The notes: generated from the sequence alone by a model not told the origin. A stretch of DNA of 64,000 nucleotides from JAXMBN01 sp046349875 (GCA_046349875.1 JAXMBN010000017.1:62001-126000); one strand, 5' to 3'; positions 29,894 through 39,249 are shown, counted from the stretch's first letter. Made by a program: numbers and translations.

Positions 29894-30047
29894 TGACGAG
29901 GCTGAAGGTTGTACTTCTTGGGTGGTTTGTGTTGGGCGGCTGGAAATGTGGGTAGAAGGCGGGCGGTTTTTGTCTTGTACGATTTCGGAGTTGTCTTTAA
30001 ACTCTGGGGCTCCTCACAAAATGAGAGTTAAGCCAGGAGTTTGAAAT

Positions 30048-30269
30048 ATGACGTTGGACAAGAGTTTGAAGGTGCGAGCCGGGTCGATTAAGTCCCGCAA
30101 TGTGATGAATCGCGCCGAGCGTATCAAACGGCTCCAGGACTTGGGCAAGTGGCACGAAGACCATACCGTTCTCGGAATGCCTAAGGTTCGTGTTCCCAAG
30201 ATTTCGCTGAAGAAGAAGAAGAAGGTCAAGAAGGAAGAAGAAGATCCAAAGAAGGGCAAGAAAAAGTAG
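30048..30269 (+). CDS. Small basic protein, PVC superphylum signature family
   Basis: 73 residues, preceded by AGGAG 9 bases before ATG 30048. It matches the small basic protein family conserved in Planctomycetes, Verrucomicrobia and Chlamydiae and proposed to act on rRNA or the ribosome: LDKSLKVRAGSIKSRNVMNR, AERIKRLQDLGKW, GMPKVRVPKISLKKKKK. The C-terminal third is nearly all Lys and Glu. A strong terminator follows 34 bases after the stop, so it is a single-gene transcript. The family, strand and size make this a firm call; the molecular role is unproven. Confidence 0.9.
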   Translation: MTLDKSLKVRAGSIKSRNVMNRAERIKRLQDLGKWHEDHTVLGMPKVRVPKISLKKKKKVKKEEEDPKKGKKK

Positions 30270-30302
30270 CCTGCCGCTTTGGCATCCTTGCAAACCATCC
30301 AC

Positions 30303-30332
30303 AGACCCTGGTTGTTACCGGGGTCTTTTTTT
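30303..30332 (+). terminator. Rho-independent terminator of the small basic protein gene
   Basis: 10-bp stem AGACCCTGGT/ACCGGGGTCT with one G-T pair and a TGTT loop, followed by seven T residues. It lies 34 bases after the stop codon. Confidence 0.9.
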
Positions 30333-30348
30333 ATGGTCTCGTCTCGAA

Positions 30349-31311
30349 TTATTGGCGGCCCGGATTGGTTCTGGGACGCTCGATTCCCAGTTGCTTCATG
30401 ATGGGAGCGATGGCGGTATAAGATTTTTTTGCGGCCATGATGGGATCGTAGCCTGGCTGGCTATGAACTTGGCCACTCACTTCGACCGTAATGTCCACCC
30501 GACAGTTCTTTTCGTCGAGCAGTTTCAAGTAGGATTCGTAGTTGATCGAGCCTTCTCCAGGGAGCACAAATCGGAACTTGTCGAGGTCGCCTATCGAATC
30601 TTTGATGTGAATGAACACCACATCTTTCTCGAGAGCATTCCAGCATTCCGTCAGGTCCAGGCCTCGAAGTTGAAAGTGACTGAAATCGAAGGCGGCTTTG
30701 AGTGACGGATGGTTCACTTGTTGAAGCAACCATTGAATATGTTCTGGGCGATGGGCGGCTCCCGACACATGCGCCTTGATGGCCAGTTTGGATGGTGAAC
30801 CAGCCAGCGCTTCGGCCCAAGCGCCGAGCCGTTCTACCATTTGCTGCTTCACCTTTTCCCACTCCCCAGGCTTGCCACCCATAACGGTTTCGATCGGAGG
30901 TGGTGTTTTCGGGTCGAGGTCTTGTGCAAGCTCAGCCGCCTTCTTGAGTCGATCCAAATTCTTCTCATGGATCGAACGTTCGGCTAGAAGGGGAAGATTC
31001 TCCATGATCGCGGAGAGCTTCATTGGTATCGCATCCAGCTGTGAGCGGAGGCGCTTGCGGTCCTCGGTACTTAAGGTTTCAGCTGCCCCTGGCCAATCCA
31101 CCATTGCTGGAAGTTCGACGCTGTCATAACCGATCTCTTCGCAGGTCGCGATGGCCTTGGTAAGTGGCAGGCTCTTCATTCCATAAAGACTGAAACCATA
31201 TCCGAACTTTGCTTTCTCACTGCCAGCAAAACTCGTGTGACCGCAGGCGAAAGCCATTCCGATGCAACCTAAACCGAGTCCAAATTCTCTGCGATTCCAT
31301 TGTGGTGTCAT
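30349..31311 (-). CDS. Sugar phosphate isomerase/epimerase-like TIM barrel, exported
   Basis: About 320 residues from ATG 31311 (MTPQWNRREFGLGLGCIG), chosen because it starts a twin-arginine signal (NRREF followed by a hydrophobic stretch); in-frame sequence continues upstream to 31407 but is not protein-like. The mature part is a xylose-isomerase-like TIM barrel of the AP endonuclease 2 superfamily: IGYDSVELPAMVDWPGA, KAAFDFSHFQLRGLD, DVVFIHIKDSIGD, LPGEGSINYESYLKLL and VDITVEVSGQ. These give the usual Glu/Asp/His metal ligands. The substrate is unknown, probably a sugar or polyol outside the cytoplasm. Confidence 0.85.
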   Translation of the reverse strand: MTPQWNRREFGLGLGCIGMAFACGHTSFAGSEKAKFGYGFSLYGMKSLPLTKAIATCEEIGYDSVELPAMVDWPGAAETLSTEDRKRLRSQLDAIPMKLSAIMENLPLLAERSIHEKNLDRLKKAAELAQDLDPKTPPPIETVMGGKPGEWEKVKQQMVERLGAWAEALAGSPSKLAIKAHVSGAAHRPEHIQWLLQQVNHPSLKAAFDFSHFQLRGLDLTECWNALEKDVVFIHIKDSIGDLDKFRFVLPGEGSINYESYLKLLDEKNCRVDITVEVSGQVHSQPGYDPIMAAKKSYTAIAPIMKQLGIERPRTNPGRQ

Positions 31312-31471
31312 GATGTAGCTCCAATCCATCTTCCTAGAGATGGTATGCGGTTTTGCGGTGGGATTTGAAGTGAGGCAGGTGGATGTTGCTACTCTATGGT
31401 AGCTCACACGTTTTTCATGCGACTAGAATAGAGCCATCCCCTCCCCTGTTTTTTAGAAGAAGTGATTTGAA

Positions 31472-32671
31472 ATGATCTGTCGAATGATCGTTGATCTAGT
31501 GCGAAGCCGCATTGCTTCGAGTGTACTACTATTGGTTTCAAGCGTTGCGACAATTTCGTCTTCGCATGCACAAGATCTTCAGCCTAACAAGCAAGTGCTT
31601 TTTGATGCTGGTGATGGAGGGATTCATCTTTATCGGATTCCAGGCATTGTGGTCACACCGAAAGGTACGATTTTGGCCTATTGCGAAGCTCGCAAGAACG
31701 CCAAGAAGGATTGGGGTGAAATTGAGGTGCACCTGCGTCGTTCGATCGATGGAGGCAAGACCTGGGAGCCCTCTCGCCGCATTGCGCATGAAGGGACTCG
31801 CATCGAGGGCACCCCTTCCACCAAGAACGGACCGAAGGAGCAAACGGTCAACAATCCCGTCGCAATCATCGATCCCAAGACTGGCGCTATCGAGTTTCTC
31901 TATTGCGTGAATTACGCTCGATGCTTTTCCATGCGAAGTGTCGACGATGGCGTAACGTTTTCTCAACCGGTCGAAATCACTTCTTGCTTCGAGAAATTTC
32001 GCGAGCGTTATGATTGGAATGTCATCGCGACTGGGCCAGGACATGGGATTGCTCTTCCATCAGGACGATTGGTTGTCCCGATTTGGTTAGCCTATGGCAA
32101 GCCAGGAGATCATGCACCATCGGCGACGGCGACGATCTATAGCGATGATCACGGAAAGAGCTGGCATGCAGGTGAGATCGCCGTTCCGAATCAAGGCGAC
32201 TATCACGATCCAAATGAAACGATGATCGCGCTTCGATCCAATCGCGAAGTGATGCTCATCACGCGGAGCGTATCCAAGCCCAATCGCAAGATTATCACCA
32301 CGAGTTCTACCGGTATCGATTCTTGGAGCAAGCCGCGCTTCCAATCCGATCTTTGGGAACCGATTTGTATGGCAAGTATCCTTGCTTTGCCGAATGAGCC
32401 AGGCAGCATGCTCTTCTCGAATCCACGTACCTTAGGGTTGGACAAAGAAGGGAAAGAGGTTCCAGCCGGTCGAGGCAAACGCGAAAACTTGACGATGCAT
32501 TTAAGCCGCGATGATGGCGAAACATGGCCGATTCACAAAACACTCGAGAGCGGACCTAGCGCTTATTCGGATCTCGCGCAACTGCCGAACGGAAAGATAC
32601 TCTGTCTTTACGAAGGCAAGGATCGCATTCACTTGGCCACGTTCGATCTGGCTTGGTTGACGCAGCCCTAA
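31472..32671 (+). CDS. Sialidase (neuraminidase)-like secreted glycosidase
   Basis: 399 residues with a signal peptide ending near HAQD. Six-bladed propeller features of exo-alpha-sialidases are present: the YRIPG motif near residue 53, and four Asp boxes SIDGGKTW, SVDDGVTF, SDDHGKSW and SRDDGETW. Sialidases use three Arg to bind the carboxylate; RIPG provides the first, and later Arg occur in NPRTLGLD and elsewhere, but exact assignment needs alignment. Planctomycete members may cleave other ulosonic acids or act on algal glycans. The gene is convergent with the ECF sigma gene. Confidence 0.85.
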   Translation: MICRMIVDLVRSRIASSVLLLVSSVATISSSHAQDLQPNKQVLFDAGDGGIHLYRIPGIVVTPKGTILAYCEARKNAKKDWGEIEVHLRRSIDGGKTWEPSRRIAHEGTRIEGTPSTKNGPKEQTVNNPVAIIDPKTGAIEFLYCVNYARCFSMRSVDDGVTFSQPVEITSCFEKFRERYDWNVIATGPGHGIALPSGRLVVPIWLAYGKPGDHAPSATATIYSDDHGKSWHAGEIAVPNQGDYHDPNETMIALRSNREVMLITRSVSKPNRKIITTSSTGIDSWSKPRFQSDLWEPICMASILALPNEPGSMLFSNPRTLGLDKEGKEVPAGRGKRENLTMHLSRDDGETWPIHKTLESGPSAYSDLAQLPNGKILCLYEGKDRIHLATFDLAWLTQP

Positions 32672-32710
32672 TGGGAACGTTGGATCCTCGGCGGGAAGTA
32701 TCTACCACCA

Positions 32711-33352
32711 CTAGCCAAGCTCGGGGAAAATCTCGGTATCGAGATTTTGTCGAGCGACGAGAGCTTTAGTGCGGGCAAGAAAATCAAACTTGAAGTTCGC
32801 GACCTGCTGCTCAGTAATGTTGAGTGCTGTTGCCACTTCTTTATTGGATTGGCCCGATACGAAGAGGAGTTCGATACACTTCAGTTTCAGCCAGTCGCCG
32901 CGATCCAGCCATTTGGAGACTTGATCCTCTAAGGCACTCACTAAGGCCTGTTCTTCAAGGTCGCGTCGTTCTCCACTGCGAGCGATACTGCTTGCAGGTC
33001 GCGCCTTTCCTGCCACTTGCCAGGTTCCGCCGCTGCGATCTCCGCCCGAGCTACTGAGCGGGATCGTGGGGCGCCGGCCCTCGCGTCGCAAATGGTCGGT
33101 GAGTTTGTAAGCGCAAATGGAGAACAAGTAACTTTCCAGTGGTCGTTGCCCGTCGTAATTGGGAAGGCTGTTGAGGAATCCAATGAAGGCTTCCTGAACG
33201 ATGTCTTCTGCCGCGGCTCGATTGCCGATGCGACTATCCACAAAGGCGAGCAACCGACCTTCATAACGACCGATCAAATCTTCCCACGCTTGGCTGTCGC
33301 CTTGCCGAATGCGATCTACGAGGAGAGCATCAACTTCTTGTGTGGAATCCAT
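32711..33352 (-). CDS. ECF-type RNA polymerase sigma factor
   Basis: About 213 residues from ATG 33352 (MDSTQEVDALLVDRI). Region 2 is clear: DRIRQGDSQAWEDLIGRYEG, NRAAAEDIVQEAFIGFL and PLESYLFSICAYKLTDHLRR. Region 4 near residues 150-200 (KCIELLFVSGQSNKEVATAL, NITEQQVANFKFDFL) provides -35 recognition. The linker between them is long and rich in Ser/Gly/Arg. It stands about 200 bases downstream of an operon with a kinase, FHA protein and membrane protein, which may regulate it by phosphorylation; that link is inference from position. Confidence 0.88.
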   Translation of the reverse strand: MDSTQEVDALLVDRIRQGDSQAWEDLIGRYEGRLLAFVDSRIGNRAAAEDIVQEAFIGFLNSLPNYDGQRPLESYLFSICAYKLTDHLRREGRRPTIPLSSSGGDRSGGTWQVAGKARPASSIARSGERRDLEEQALVSALEDQVSKWLDRGDWLKLKCIELLFVSGQSNKEVATALNITEQQVANFKFDFLARTKALVARQNLDTEIFPELG

Positions 33353-33560
33353 AACGCTTGCGCTTGCCTGACATAGAAAAGAGGATGCGGACAGCGCATC
33401 CAAAGCAGCCCTTGATTTTAGTCGAATCGGAACGATTCGTTCAGCGGCAATCGAGCCCCCAGTCGACTTTCAATGAAAATGAGGACCGAGGAGCCTGAAC
33501 CACTGATATTTCAGGCGAATTGTAGGCAGATGAGGATCGTCAGCAGGTTGCTGAATACCA

Positions 33561-34556
33561 TTAAGCCTTGGGTTTGCGTCGAGCGATCATGCCGAAAAGC
33601 AGATGGCAAACACCGATTCCTGCCACGGCGACGGCCATGCCACCACCAAGCTTCTTGGCTCGTTCATGTCGCTGAATATCCTTCCACCAATGTTCGATGG
33701 TCTTGCGATCTCGATCGCTCAATTTCAGTTCCACCCACGCTTGATGGTAGGTTGTTGTATTGGAATCGAATTGAACATCGTATTCATGTCCCTTCACGAG
33801 ACATCGCGACTTGATCCAGCTCAACGTTAGAGGCTCGAGTTGTTCCGCGCCATCTTCTTCATGAAGGATATTCTCGTTGACATACTTGCGAACTTCTTTC
33901 AGGATCGATTCGTCCAGAGAAGCTTTGCTCTTATTGAGCGACTCATCCGGTAATGCACCAACGGAGATAAAGTGCGTTGTGCCATCGACAAAATGGGCGC
34001 GTCCGACCCAATCGGGTCGATCTGCAGGCAGAAGCGGACTGGCATTTGCGGGCTGACGGTCGAGCGAGAAATCTTCGGACACGATGGTTTTGGGAGAGCC
34101 ATTTTCATTTGCTTCGAGCGATGCAATTTCGGCTTTCACCGTAACGTCTTGTCCCAACGAAAGTGAAGCAGAGGCCGTCGGGGCAGCAACTGCTGGTGCA
34201 GATGGAGGTGTTGGTACGGAAGGTGGGCCAGCTGGAGTTGGTGAGCGATCGGCAGTCGCTTCGCTTGCTTCCTTTGAAGCGACCATCGATGCGGGCGAAG
34301 GCGGAGTTCCTTCTTCGGGAGTCTCGACGCGAACCGTTCCAAGTCCCTCTTGAATCGGCGTCAACGTGATGCAATTGCCAATAGTCGAGATGAGAATCTT
34401 GGCCGACTGCGTCCCTAGCTGGATCGTCAAAACGATCGGTGTCGACGAAGTTGTCGTGGTCTGTGCTTGGCATGGCTTTCCGATCCCTGATAGGCACAAC
34501 CCAACAAGCATCAGGCTGGCGCTCCATCCCCATCGCACATCAGTTCGTCGTATCAT
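33561..34556 (-). CDS. Unknown secreted or membrane-anchored protein, third gene of kinase operon
   Basis: About 331 residues from ATG 34556 (MIRRTDVRWGWSASLMLVGL), giving a signal peptide cut near CQAQ. A beta-rich N-terminal region is followed by a Pro/Ala/Thr/Ser linker of about 70 residues (PTPAGPPSVPTPPSAPAVAA), a mixed domain with SWIKSRCLVKGHEYDVQFDS, and a C-terminal membrane helix GGGMAVAVAGIGVCHLLFGM with a basic end (ARRKPKA). So the bulk should lie outside the cytoplasm, anchored at its C-terminus. It lies 69 bases after the kinase on the same strand. I do not recognise the family. Confidence 0.75.
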   Translation of the reverse strand: MIRRTDVRWGWSASLMLVGLCLSGIGKPCQAQTTTTSSTPIVLTIQLGTQSAKILISTIGNCITLTPIQEGLGTVRVETPEEGTPPSPASMVASKEASEATADRSPTPAGPPSVPTPPSAPAVAAPTASASLSLGQDVTVKAEIASLEANENGSPKTIVSEDFSLDRQPANASPLLPADRPDWVGRAHFVDGTTHFISVGALPDESLNKSKASLDESILKEVRKYVNENILHEEDGAEQLEPLTLSWIKSRCLVKGHEYDVQFDSNTTTYHQAWVELKLSDRDRKTIEHWWKDIQRHERAKKLGGGMAVAVAGIGVCHLLFGMIARRKPKA

Positions 34557-34625
34557 TCTGGATCGCCTTCTTACTCGCAATTACGAATCGTTCAAACCTG
34601 CTAACACCAACATAACGTACAGTCT

Positions 34626-36800
34626 TTAGGCCACCGGAGTCGGTTGCTTCTCTGCATGGAATCGCTCGCTGGAATCGATCCAACGGGTCGAGAGTTGGAT
34701 GGCGATGGCCATGCTACCTGCGATGATCATGCCCCATGGTTGAGGAAACGGTATGAGGATTTGAATCATCGCGGCTACGATCACTGCCAAGAGCACTCCG
34801 CCGTAGCTGAAGCGACTCTTGCGAACCGAGTCCGCTTGTCGCCACCATCGCAATCCACCAAAGAGGAGCGCGAAGTAGGAGACGAAGGCTGGAAGGAGTG
34901 GACTCTTTTGTTCGTCGTAAAACCCTTTCCAATGTCGCGCATTGTTATCGAACTTGTCTTCGAAGTCGATAACGATGTCGGCTTCTTCAGCTGCTTGTGC
35001 AATAAAACTGTTTTCACCGCTAACCGCATCCCAAGGCACCATCAAAAATTGGCTCAGTCCATAGGCGATAGCGCCGATCAAAAGACCAGCGGTCAATTGC
35101 TTGAATCGAAAGATGGCTCGATCTTCTTCGCGAGTCTCCCAGCCTTTGCCGAGAAACAGGATGGTCCATGTTCCAAGAAGCGTAACGGCTCCGCACCATA
35201 CGGCCACCGATATCAATCCAGGTTGTTGAAGGCTGTCTGTCCCCATGGCCACCAAGCCTCCGATGACGGCGAGTACCGACAGGACTCCTGTGGCCGATAG
35301 AAAGCTGGATGTGGTTTCATACCAACGCATGGAACCGGTTCGTTGAGCTAGCTTGCGGCGCTGAGCTGCTTGCCACTGACGAAACGATAATGGCTTGGGG
35401 GTTGTTGGCTTGGCCACGGGAGTGGCAACGGGTCGTTCCGCGGCAACATTGTGGCCTCGCATCACCGGTGGCTGTTGCACAAATGCCTGAGCTTTTACAG
35501 GTTGTGCTACCGGTTGAGGTTTGCCACCAGTTGCGATGAACCATATGCAATAGTAGGGAACGTAGAGCATCAATCCCGTCAGCACCGCTGTGATGATCCA
35601 TCCCGAGTTGAGGATGAAAAGGATGATCGCAACGGCCAAGAGGATGCCGCGAGTTGGTCCGGCTGGCAAGCCATTCCACCAACGCTGAATATTGAACCAA
35701 CCCGCTTGAATGGATCGTGCAACGGGTTCGCGATAAAACACCGTCGATGCATCTGCATCCGATGCTTTGGCAGCTCGATCGACCACAGGCCCAAAGACCA
35801 TATCGGGGGTCGAGCTATAGCCAATCGGATGAATGACTGGTGGGTCTTCTTTAGCGATGGGAGTGACAACGACTTGAGGCAACGGAGAGGATGATACTCG
35901 CTGAGCTAAACCGGCAGGGTCGAGCTGTAGTCCGATTGGTTCCAGCATTTCGCGGACATCACGAAATCGCGAGGCTGGATTCTTGGCGAGTGATTTGGAA
36001 ATGACCGAAGCAAACGGCTCGGCCAATCCTCGTACATCTGGATCGGCAGTGAGATGTTTCAAGATGATCTCTTGTCCGCTTTCTCCGTCAAAAGGAACAT
36101 TGCCGGTGAGAATCTCGAAAAGGATGATCCCCAAGGCGTAGATGTCGATTTCCTTTCCATACTCCCCTTTGCCAATTTCGGGGGCCATGTAGTGAAAGGT
36201 TCCAACGCTTTCGGTTTGTCCACCGCGACGCGAGCAGGAAATGAACTTTGAAAGTCCATAGTCTCCAATCTTGACCAATCCACCATCGATGAAAATGTTG
36301 GCGGGTTTGAGATCGCGATGCACGATCCCTTGATCATGCAAGTAAGCCACACCCGCTGCCAACTGACCGAACCAATGCAAGGCTTCATCAACGGCAAAGC
36401 CATGGGGATGATGATCGAGAAGATCGCGGAGGCTTTCGCCTGCGACATATTCCATCACGATCCATCCCTGTCCCGAATCATCGAAACGGATATCGTACAA
36501 GCCAACCAAATTAGGATGGCGAAGGTTGATGCATTGACGAACCCCACGGACTTCGACTTCGAGGTTGCGTTGAATGCGTTTGAGCGCGACTTCTTTTCCA
36601 GCGTCATTGGTGGCGAAGTAAACTTCACCGAAACCGCCAATGCCTACACCACGTTTGATGGTGTAGCCGCTGAGTGGTTGATCGCCATTGCCGTATGCGA
36701 ATCTCATAGGAGTACCTTGTGCAGGCTGAATTCCGTTTTCGGATGGGGCTTCTTGCTTGCCGACCGTCTTGTTCTTAAAAACCGCGGCTAACATTCCCAT
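34626..36800 (-). CDS. Membrane serine/threonine protein kinase
   Basis: 724 residues. The kinase domain covers about residues 45-310: glycine loop GVGIGGFGEVYF, catalytic lysine K74 in VALKRI, catalytic loop HRDLKPANIF (Asp163), metal-binding DYG in place of DFG (Asp180), activation segment GTFHYMAPEIGKGEYG and DIYALGIILFEILTG. After a cytoplasmic linker come several membrane segments (ILLAVAIILFILNSGWII, VLTGLMLYVPYYCIWFIA, GVLSVLAVIGGLVAMG, LISVAVWCGAVTLLGTWTIL, and two near the C-terminus). There is no PASTA sensor. It is the middle gene of an operon with an FHA protein (75 bases upstream) and a membrane protein. Confidence 0.93.
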   Translation of the reverse strand: MGMLAAVFKNKTVGKQEAPSENGIQPAQGTPMRFAYGNGDQPLSGYTIKRGVGIGGFGEVYFATNDAGKEVALKRIQRNLEVEVRGVRQCINLRHPNLVGLYDIRFDDSGQGWIVMEYVAGESLRDLLDHHPHGFAVDEALHWFGQLAAGVAYLHDQGIVHRDLKPANIFIDGGLVKIGDYGLSKFISCSRRGGQTESVGTFHYMAPEIGKGEYGKEIDIYALGIILFEILTGNVPFDGESGQEIILKHLTADPDVRGLAEPFASVISKSLAKNPASRFRDVREMLEPIGLQLDPAGLAQRVSSSPLPQVVVTPIAKEDPPVIHPIGYSSTPDMVFGPVVDRAAKASDADASTVFYREPVARSIQAGWFNIQRWWNGLPAGPTRGILLAVAIILFILNSGWIITAVLTGLMLYVPYYCIWFIATGGKPQPVAQPVKAQAFVQQPPVMRGHNVAAERPVATPVAKPTTPKPLSFRQWQAAQRRKLAQRTGSMRWYETTSSFLSATGVLSVLAVIGGLVAMGTDSLQQPGLISVAVWCGAVTLLGTWTILFLGKGWETREEDRAIFRFKQLTAGLLIGAIAYGLSQFLMVPWDAVSGENSFIAQAAEEADIVIDFEDKFDNNARHWKGFYDEQKSPLLPAFVSYFALLFGGLRWWRQADSVRKSRFSYGGVLLAVIVAAMIQILIPFPQPWGMIIAGSMAIAIQLSTRWIDSSERFHAEKQPTPVA

Positions 36801-36875
36801 GACTGTTTCTACCTAAACTAATGTTTCGCTTCGAACTGAACTTTGAAAGCTGGTGGAAGTAAGGTCGCCAACCCA

Positions 36876-38249
36876 TTATTCCAAAGCCAATGAAAAATCG
36901 TTACCGCGAATTCGTTTTCCGGACGTCAAAGGAACCGCATCGCGATACTCTTTGCCATCCATTTCCAATACTTGCGAGCTTTTGCACATCCATTGTCCAC
37001 GGTGCCTGAACAAAACCACGTCAGAACTCCAGTAAGGGCACAGTACGTGGCTGGTGGAACCTGGTCCCAAGACGCAGGAGTCGCCCATCAATAACACTCC
37101 GTCGACCGAAGGTTGCCAGCGATGGCGGCTGATCATTTCTAGCTTGGCCGTGGCGCTCAATTTGTTAGGGCGACTGTAGCGTACTTCGATGCGAGGCCCC
37201 ATCCCGATGACATCGCCATCGCGGAGGAGGGTCGCTCGATCGATCTTGTGTTGGTTGACTGCGATGTTTTGTAGAGGTTGGAGGAGGTGATCTTCACCAC
37301 TTCGACGTATGGCGGCAGCGCGACGCGATAGATCGCCGACAATCATCAGGTCGACGATGTTTCCCGGGACCGCTTGGCCGATCACCGATTCGATCGAATC
37401 GCAAAGCAAGTATCCGCCAACACCATCGATCCACAGGATGGGCATAGCATTCTTGCTGCTAGGTGGATCCATGGACGAGTCGGATCCACCGCGAGTGCTC
37501 GGATGATGGGGTGCAATGGCCATGATCGGTTTTGGCTCCATAAGTTTCCGAGGGTTGCCACCCTTTGCAGCGAGTTCCGCCATCGCGCGTTGCTTCATGG
37601 AAACCGCCATGGGGTGACGGCCTGCGATGGTCAAGATTTGTTCGGCCGCTTTCAAGGTTGCTTCCCAGTCCTGGGATTCGGATGCATGATGGAGTTCCGC
37701 AAGCAAGGTTTTGCAGGCTTCGTGGTCGCGTTCAAACTTGCCTTTCCAGTTCTGGATCCACTCGGAATCCTGACGGGATTCGGTCAAGGCTTGTTCTGCC
37801 TCTGCAAATCGGCCCAAGGCGGCAAGTTTCTTGGCGCCCTGAATCGAATAAACTTGCAAATGCAACTGTTTGATCGCAGGCAAAGGAATGGAAGCATTAT
37901 CGCTCCATTGATGCAATGCCTCGATCTCTTCGAGATTCTCGGCTCGCATGCACCCTTCTGCCCATCGACCGGATGCAATTTGCAGATCGCCTAGCATGCG
38001 AATGTACTGAGGAGAAACCCCCTCCAACTCGCGAAGAAGCACCAGGTGATTCAGTGCCTGCAACCACTGTTCTCGATCGATCGAAACGCGAAAACGGTCC
38101 ACGAGTTGATCGTGGAGGTCGATCGCCAAACGTCGTCCGGCAGCATCCAAGACTGGTTCGGCGGTTAGAAGTCGCACCGCTTGGTCCAGCTGGCCTTGCC
38201 CCACCGCCTGTTCGACGGCTACCCAGTTGTCATGGCGTGGAATACTCAT
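36876..38249 (-). CDS. Tetratricopeptide-like/FHA-domain protein, partner of the kinase
   Basis: 457 residues, no signal peptide or membrane helix. The N-terminal 220 residues are helical repeats resembling TPRs (ALNHLVLLRELEGVSPQYIR, KLAALGRFAEAEQALTESRQ). The C-terminal part has forkhead-associated-like beta domains: IGQAVPGNIVDLMIVGDLSR with HKIDRATLLRDGDVIGMG, and a second half with LLMGDSCVLGPGSTSHVLC and VPLTSGKRIRGNDFSL. FHA domains bind phosphothreonine, so it is a plausible substrate reader for the kinase encoded next. First gene of the three-gene operon. Confidence 0.8.
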   Translation of the reverse strand: MSIPRHDNWVAVEQAVGQGQLDQAVRLLTAEPVLDAAGRRLAIDLHDQLVDRFRVSIDREQWLQALNHLVLLRELEGVSPQYIRMLGDLQIASGRWAEGCMRAENLEEIEALHQWSDNASIPLPAIKQLHLQVYSIQGAKKLAALGRFAEAEQALTESRQDSEWIQNWKGKFERDHEACKTLLAELHHASESQDWEATLKAAEQILTIAGRHPMAVSMKQRAMAELAAKGGNPRKLMEPKPIMAIAPHHPSTRGGSDSSMDPPSSKNAMPILWIDGVGGYLLCDSIESVIGQAVPGNIVDLMIVGDLSRRAAAIRRSGEDHLLQPLQNIAVNQHKIDRATLLRDGDVIGMGPRIEVRYSRPNKLSATAKLEMISRHRWQPSVDGVLLMGDSCVLGPGSTSHVLCPYWSSDVVLFRHRGQWMCKSSQVLEMDGKEYRDAVPLTSGKRIRGNDFSLALE

Positions 38250-38341
38250 CGAACTACCGAAACGCGATCTAAAAGGTGAACGTAAACTCCAATTGTAGAT
38301 CGTACCGAGCCTGCAAATCTTGGTTTCTTATCCCTAAAAAG

Positions 38342-38373
38342 AAAAAAGAAGGATGGCCCGAGGCCACCCTTCT
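38342..38373 (-). terminator. Second tandem terminator after the coiled-coil gene
   Basis: Hairpin AGAAGG-A-TGGCC / GGCCA-C-CCTTCT (38347-38373) with one internal mismatch, followed in the minus direction by a T run (38342-38347). It lies 22 bases beyond the first terminator. Confidence 0.7.
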
Positions 38374-38394
38374 CTTGCGTTCGGTCAGAAATGC

Positions 38395-38424
38395 GAAAAA
38401 AAGGGGTTGCCGAAGCAACCCCTT
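38395..38424 (-). terminator. Rho-independent terminator of the coiled-coil gene
   Basis: Perfect 10-bp stem AAGGGGTTGC/GCAACCCCTT with a 4-base loop of the UUCG type on the minus strand, followed by seven or eight T. It starts 28 bases after the stop of the coiled-coil protein. Confidence 0.9.
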
Positions 38425-38451
38425 CATGAGTTCAGGGAGTCTGAAGAAAAC

Positions 38452-39249
38452 TTAGCGAGCTACGAGGTTTTCAACTTCCTTGCGACCTTCACCGAAGTAG
38501 TCTGCGATTTGAGATACCAAGTCGGTCGATTCGACTTCTTCAACTTGGATACCGCCATCGATTGCTCCTTCGCTATGGATCATCTTTTCAGCCACATCGA
38601 TGCGGCTTGCAATATCGTCAAGCAACTGGCGAGTCTTGCTAAGCTGGCTATCGTTGATGGTGAGTTTCGAGCTGGTTTCTGCCACTTGAACCATCGTTAA
38701 GCGAGCTTGAAGGTTCTCGACTTCTACTTCCAATTGACGCTTGGCAGCTAGCATCGAATCAAGCTTTTGGCGAGTTGCCGACAGTCGCTTTTGGCGAGCT
38801 GACAAAACCTTTTCTAGATTCGAAACGGTCGCTTCCTGGGTTTGGAAGTTCTTGAATTTGTTGGCCAAATCGTCTTTGACCTCATCGCTGGTGTAGTGCT
38901 TCTTGGCATAGACGAAGTGCGAAGCACCGCTGGTCAGGTCATCCTTCATCCGAAGAATGTCTCGCTTGGCTTTGTCCAATACCAAGTGCTTGTTATCGAT
39001 CTCGGTGGAAAGCCGAGCAACTTCGACCTCTTCCTTTGCGATCATGCGGAGATTGTCTGCAATCTCAGGCTTGAGATCACTGATCATTTCCTTGGCTCGT
39101 TTGATTTCGACTTCAACGGGAATGCTGTCCTTAATGCCTTGCTGAACGCTTGCGACTCCCAACTTAACGTAGCTAACCGCCGACGTGCCGAGCAAAAGTC
39201 CAGCCCCACCAGCAGCGATTGCAGATCCGATCAATACTTTCTTCAACAT
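38452..39249 (-). CDS. Membrane-anchored coiled-coil protein
   Basis: About 265 residues from ATG 39249 (MLKKVLIGSAIAAGGAGLLL). This start is preferred because GGGAGG ends 9 bases upstream; the ATG at 39258 overlaps the ribosome site. One N-terminal membrane helix is followed by about 200 residues of heptad-rich coiled coil (VEVARLSTEIDNKHLVLDKA, LEKVLSARQKRLSATRQKLD, KRQLEVEVENLQARLTMVQV) and a C-terminal acidic segment. It superficially resembles PspA/IM30 proteins but carries a membrane anchor. Two strong terminators in tandem follow, suggesting a highly expressed single-gene transcript. Function unknown. Confidence 0.82.
   Translation of the reverse strand: MLKKVLIGSAIAAGGAGLLLGTSAVSYVKLGVASVQQGIKDSIPVEVEIKRAKEMISDLKPEIADNLRMIAKEEVEVARLSTEIDNKHLVLDKAKRDILRMKDDLTSGASHFVYAKKHYTSDEVKDDLANKFKNFQTQEATVSNLEKVLSARQKRLSATRQKLDSMLAAKRQLEVEVENLQARLTMVQVAETSSKLTINDSQLSKTRQLLDDIASRIDVAEKMIHSEGAIDGGIQVEEVESTDLVSQIADYFGEGRKEVENLVAR

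Noticed and set aside
38452..39249. PspA/IM30 phage-shock protein
   Set aside because: Similarity is limited to coiled-coil character; it carries an N-terminal membrane helix and lacks psp partner genes.
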